Shown here: positions 62,426 to 64,000 of the stretch, piece after piece
Numbering within the stretch: position 1 is the stretch's first letter
Layout of the letters: every line of letters starts with the position of its first letter
Position numbers and translations under genes: made by a program
Assembly (NCBI GenBank): GCA_018389105.1
Contig: JACATO010002729.1
Coordinates: 62,001 to 126,000, forward strand
Reading direction: 5' to 3'
Origin: Nautilus pompilius
Taxonomy: Eukaryota > Mollusca > Cephalopoda > Nautilida > Nautilidae
Length of the DNA stretch: 64,000 nucleotides
The notes under the pieces: model-generated
Told to the model about the DNA's origin: nothing
Databases searched by the model: none
Seen by the model: only the letters and a program-made list of their open reading frames with translations

Positions 62426-62491
62426 ATGAGAGAGAGAGAGAGAGAGATGACGTCAGGAGAGATATGACGTCAGTACAGAGAGAGAGAGAGC
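62426..62491. repeat. (GA)n tract with TGACGTCA palindromes, third locus
   Basis: GA repeats enclose two perfect TGACGTCA sites (62448-62455 and 62465-62472) in the contexts ATGACGTCAGGAGAG and ATGACGTCAGTACAGAG. These are exactly the two alternating contexts of the 53.6-kb locus read on the other strand, so this is a short inverted copy of the same composite repeat. Confidence 0.93.
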
Positions 62492-62794
62492 TTCCGTATG
62501 TGCTTTAGTGCATCTTCCGAATTCAGGTGACATCTGCAGTCTCACCGAGAAGGTTTCCTGAACAGAAACAAAATGAAAATGGTGCATAGTGTCAGCTAAA
62601 CATGGCGGCGAAGAGATCGGTCTCCGGGGGAGTGCGCCGGAAAAATCTACGTTCATCCGGATAAATGAATCATGCCAAATGAAGATCTTTATGCGATAGC
62701 GGTACGAAAACCGGCCATAAAATCTCTCGTCCACTCGGTAGGGTGGGTTTTTATGTCAATTGCTCGATCAGACTCGTTTATGTCCGCTCTTTTC
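62492..62794. other. Anonymous stretch
   Basis: A minus-strand frame of 93 codons begins here and runs into the GA tract; it has no known family. No other feature seen. Confidence 0.45.
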
Positions 62795-62940
62795 TGTGCA
62801 CCGCAGTGGGGTAGGGGTTAAATATTCGCCTGAACTCTCACGTAGCTAGCTCCGACCATTTCCGAGTAGCCACGTGGTCGCTAAAGTCGGTGATGTTGTA
62901 ACACCTTTGGGCGAAAGGAACCGCCAACCACCTTCTCTAC
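62795..62940 (+). mobile_element. tRNA-like SINE head
   Basis: GCAGTGGGGTAGGGGTTAAA followed by TATTCGCCTG closely resembles the D-arm and anticodon arm of a eukaryotic tRNA, including an A box around GGTAGGGGTTAAA. A B box expected 30-50 bp later is only weakly visible (AGCTCCGACCATT). It is likely a degraded tRNA-derived SINE oriented to the plus strand. Confidence 0.5.
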
Positions 62941-64000
62941 ATTCAGTATCTATCTGGGTTTAATTCTTAATTTTTCAACTGGCTGGGCTCGCATTTTCTC
63001 TCTTCAGCCCGGTCTTTTTTAAATTCTCTACCTTGTTGTTGCTGCTGCTGCTTTCACTTTGGCTTTAGACCGCAATCGACACGATTCCGACCCCCACCCT
63101 CCTGCGCTGTTCGTCAGTATTCTAAGGCTCACGTCGAGTCTCTGCCTGGCCGTTTAAAACTTCATTGGCGACCATTTCAAGAGAGACCGCTCGATCGTCT
63201 TCCATGAGTCGAGAGTCGGCCACGTTCGAAAAACTTAGATTAATTTTGTCTTTCCAGTCGTTTTTAAAGCATATTTCTGTTTCCACTGCTCGACTTACAC
63301 CATTAGGACATTTTTATCTCTTTTTTTACTAAAATAAAAGAGAGAGAGACAGAGAAATCAACGTCTTTATTCCTGCTAACGACAAGTTCCACAAAGACGA
63401 GCCTCTCGTCATACCCCCCCCCGTCATCATTCGGCGCTACACAATCAAACAGGTAACATTTGATCTTCTAAATTAAAAAGGGCGATAGCGATCTCTGTAG
63501 GTGTATGCCCCAAAGACTGGTGGGAGTTTTCGATTAACTCGAAGACGCACATCGAAGCTGCAGAAATGCTCAGACAGGGAGAAGAATGGTCGGTCGGTCA
63601 GCAGGCTGGCGTGCCTTTTGGCTTCGGGATTAGAAGTTCACCACTACCAATATCACTTGATCCTGACAGAAATCTATAAACTAGAGAAAAGGGATTTCGC
63701 TTGTATTTCAGTAAAAAAAATGTTTGTTTTTTTTCTTGAAGTTAAAATCGGTTTTCTTTTATATTTGTTCTATAAATACTTTTATACTTTTTTAAAATAT
63801 TGTTTTATAAGTATTTTCGACTTATTTTGCGCTCATTCATTGGTATTTTTATTGTATTTTTTGAGTGTCCATTTACTTCTATTGTATTTCTAGAATGTCT
63901 GTTTGGTTATATTGAAGTATTTCGGTGATTAACCTCTCGAGCGTAAACTTATCCGATATCAAATATTACTATAAAATTCCGAATTTTTCTTTGAGAAAAC
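62941..64000. other. Anonymous stretch to the window edge
   Basis: Holds a short GA run (63339-63355), a C-run near 63414 and CTGCTGCTGCTGC at 63040. The 130-codon frame at 63501-63893 (+) is, in its second half, a Phe/Leu/Tyr-rich translation of AT-rich DNA, and its first half shows no domain. Confidence 0.45.

Noticed and set aside
62795-62940. Genuine tRNA gene
   Set aside because: The A-box region is tRNA-like, but there is no clear B box and no acceptor stem closes the fold.

Overview
The window reads as repeat-rich, gene-poor animal nuclear DNA. It is AT-rich, and its open reading frames are short and scattered. It holds long (CT)n/(GA)n, (AAT)n and (GT)n tracts, tRNA-derived SINE-like pieces, and decayed Tc1/mariner and non-LTR retrotransposon fragments. 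I see no operon layout, bacterial promoters, rRNA or intact tRNA gene. I found no protein-coding gene I could defend; the stretch is either intergenic or deep inside a large intron. The mix of very long GA tracts, Tc1-like relics and tRNA SINEs would suit a marine invertebrate, perhaps a mollusc, but that is a guess from texture and not from any marker gene.

Layout: 1-5.9 kb is anonymous. At 5.94-6.95 kb lies an old tandem array of about 21 badly eroded 46-bp units. From 7.7 to 19 kb come (AAT)n and (CT)n tracts and three SINE-like elements (8.4, 13.8 and 14.7 kb). At 21.67-23.15 kb is a young, nearly identical array of 106-bp units. Each unit is made of a 68-bp and a 38-bp half, and the short half is the long half minus 30 bp. 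The 23-33 kb part is mostly anonymous but holds a possible Z-DNA tract (24.9 kb), SINE-like elements (29.9, 31.9 kb) and a Tc1-like transposase relic (30.3-30.7 kb). A (GT)n-based VNTR with eight copies of a fixed core sits at 33.2-33.8 kb.

From 35 to 46.7 kb there is a GA tract, a GA tract carrying TGACGTCA palindromes (36.6 kb), several SINE-like pieces, a short reverse-transcriptase relic (43.9-44.0 kb) and another (AAT)n tract. The most striking repeat is at 53.4-54.1 kb: a CT tract holding ten perfect TGACGTCA sites (the CRE palindrome bound by CREB/ATF proteins), spaced through about 380 bp. The same composite, on the opposite strand, recurs at 36.7 and 62.45 kb. A second, unrelated Tc1-like transposase relic lies at 59.4-60.1 kb, followed by a 40-bp perfect tandem duplication.

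No genes work together here. What the sequence records is repeat turnover: one ancient and one recent satellite, several microsatellites that have each spread their own spacer word, and dead mobile elements of at least three kinds.
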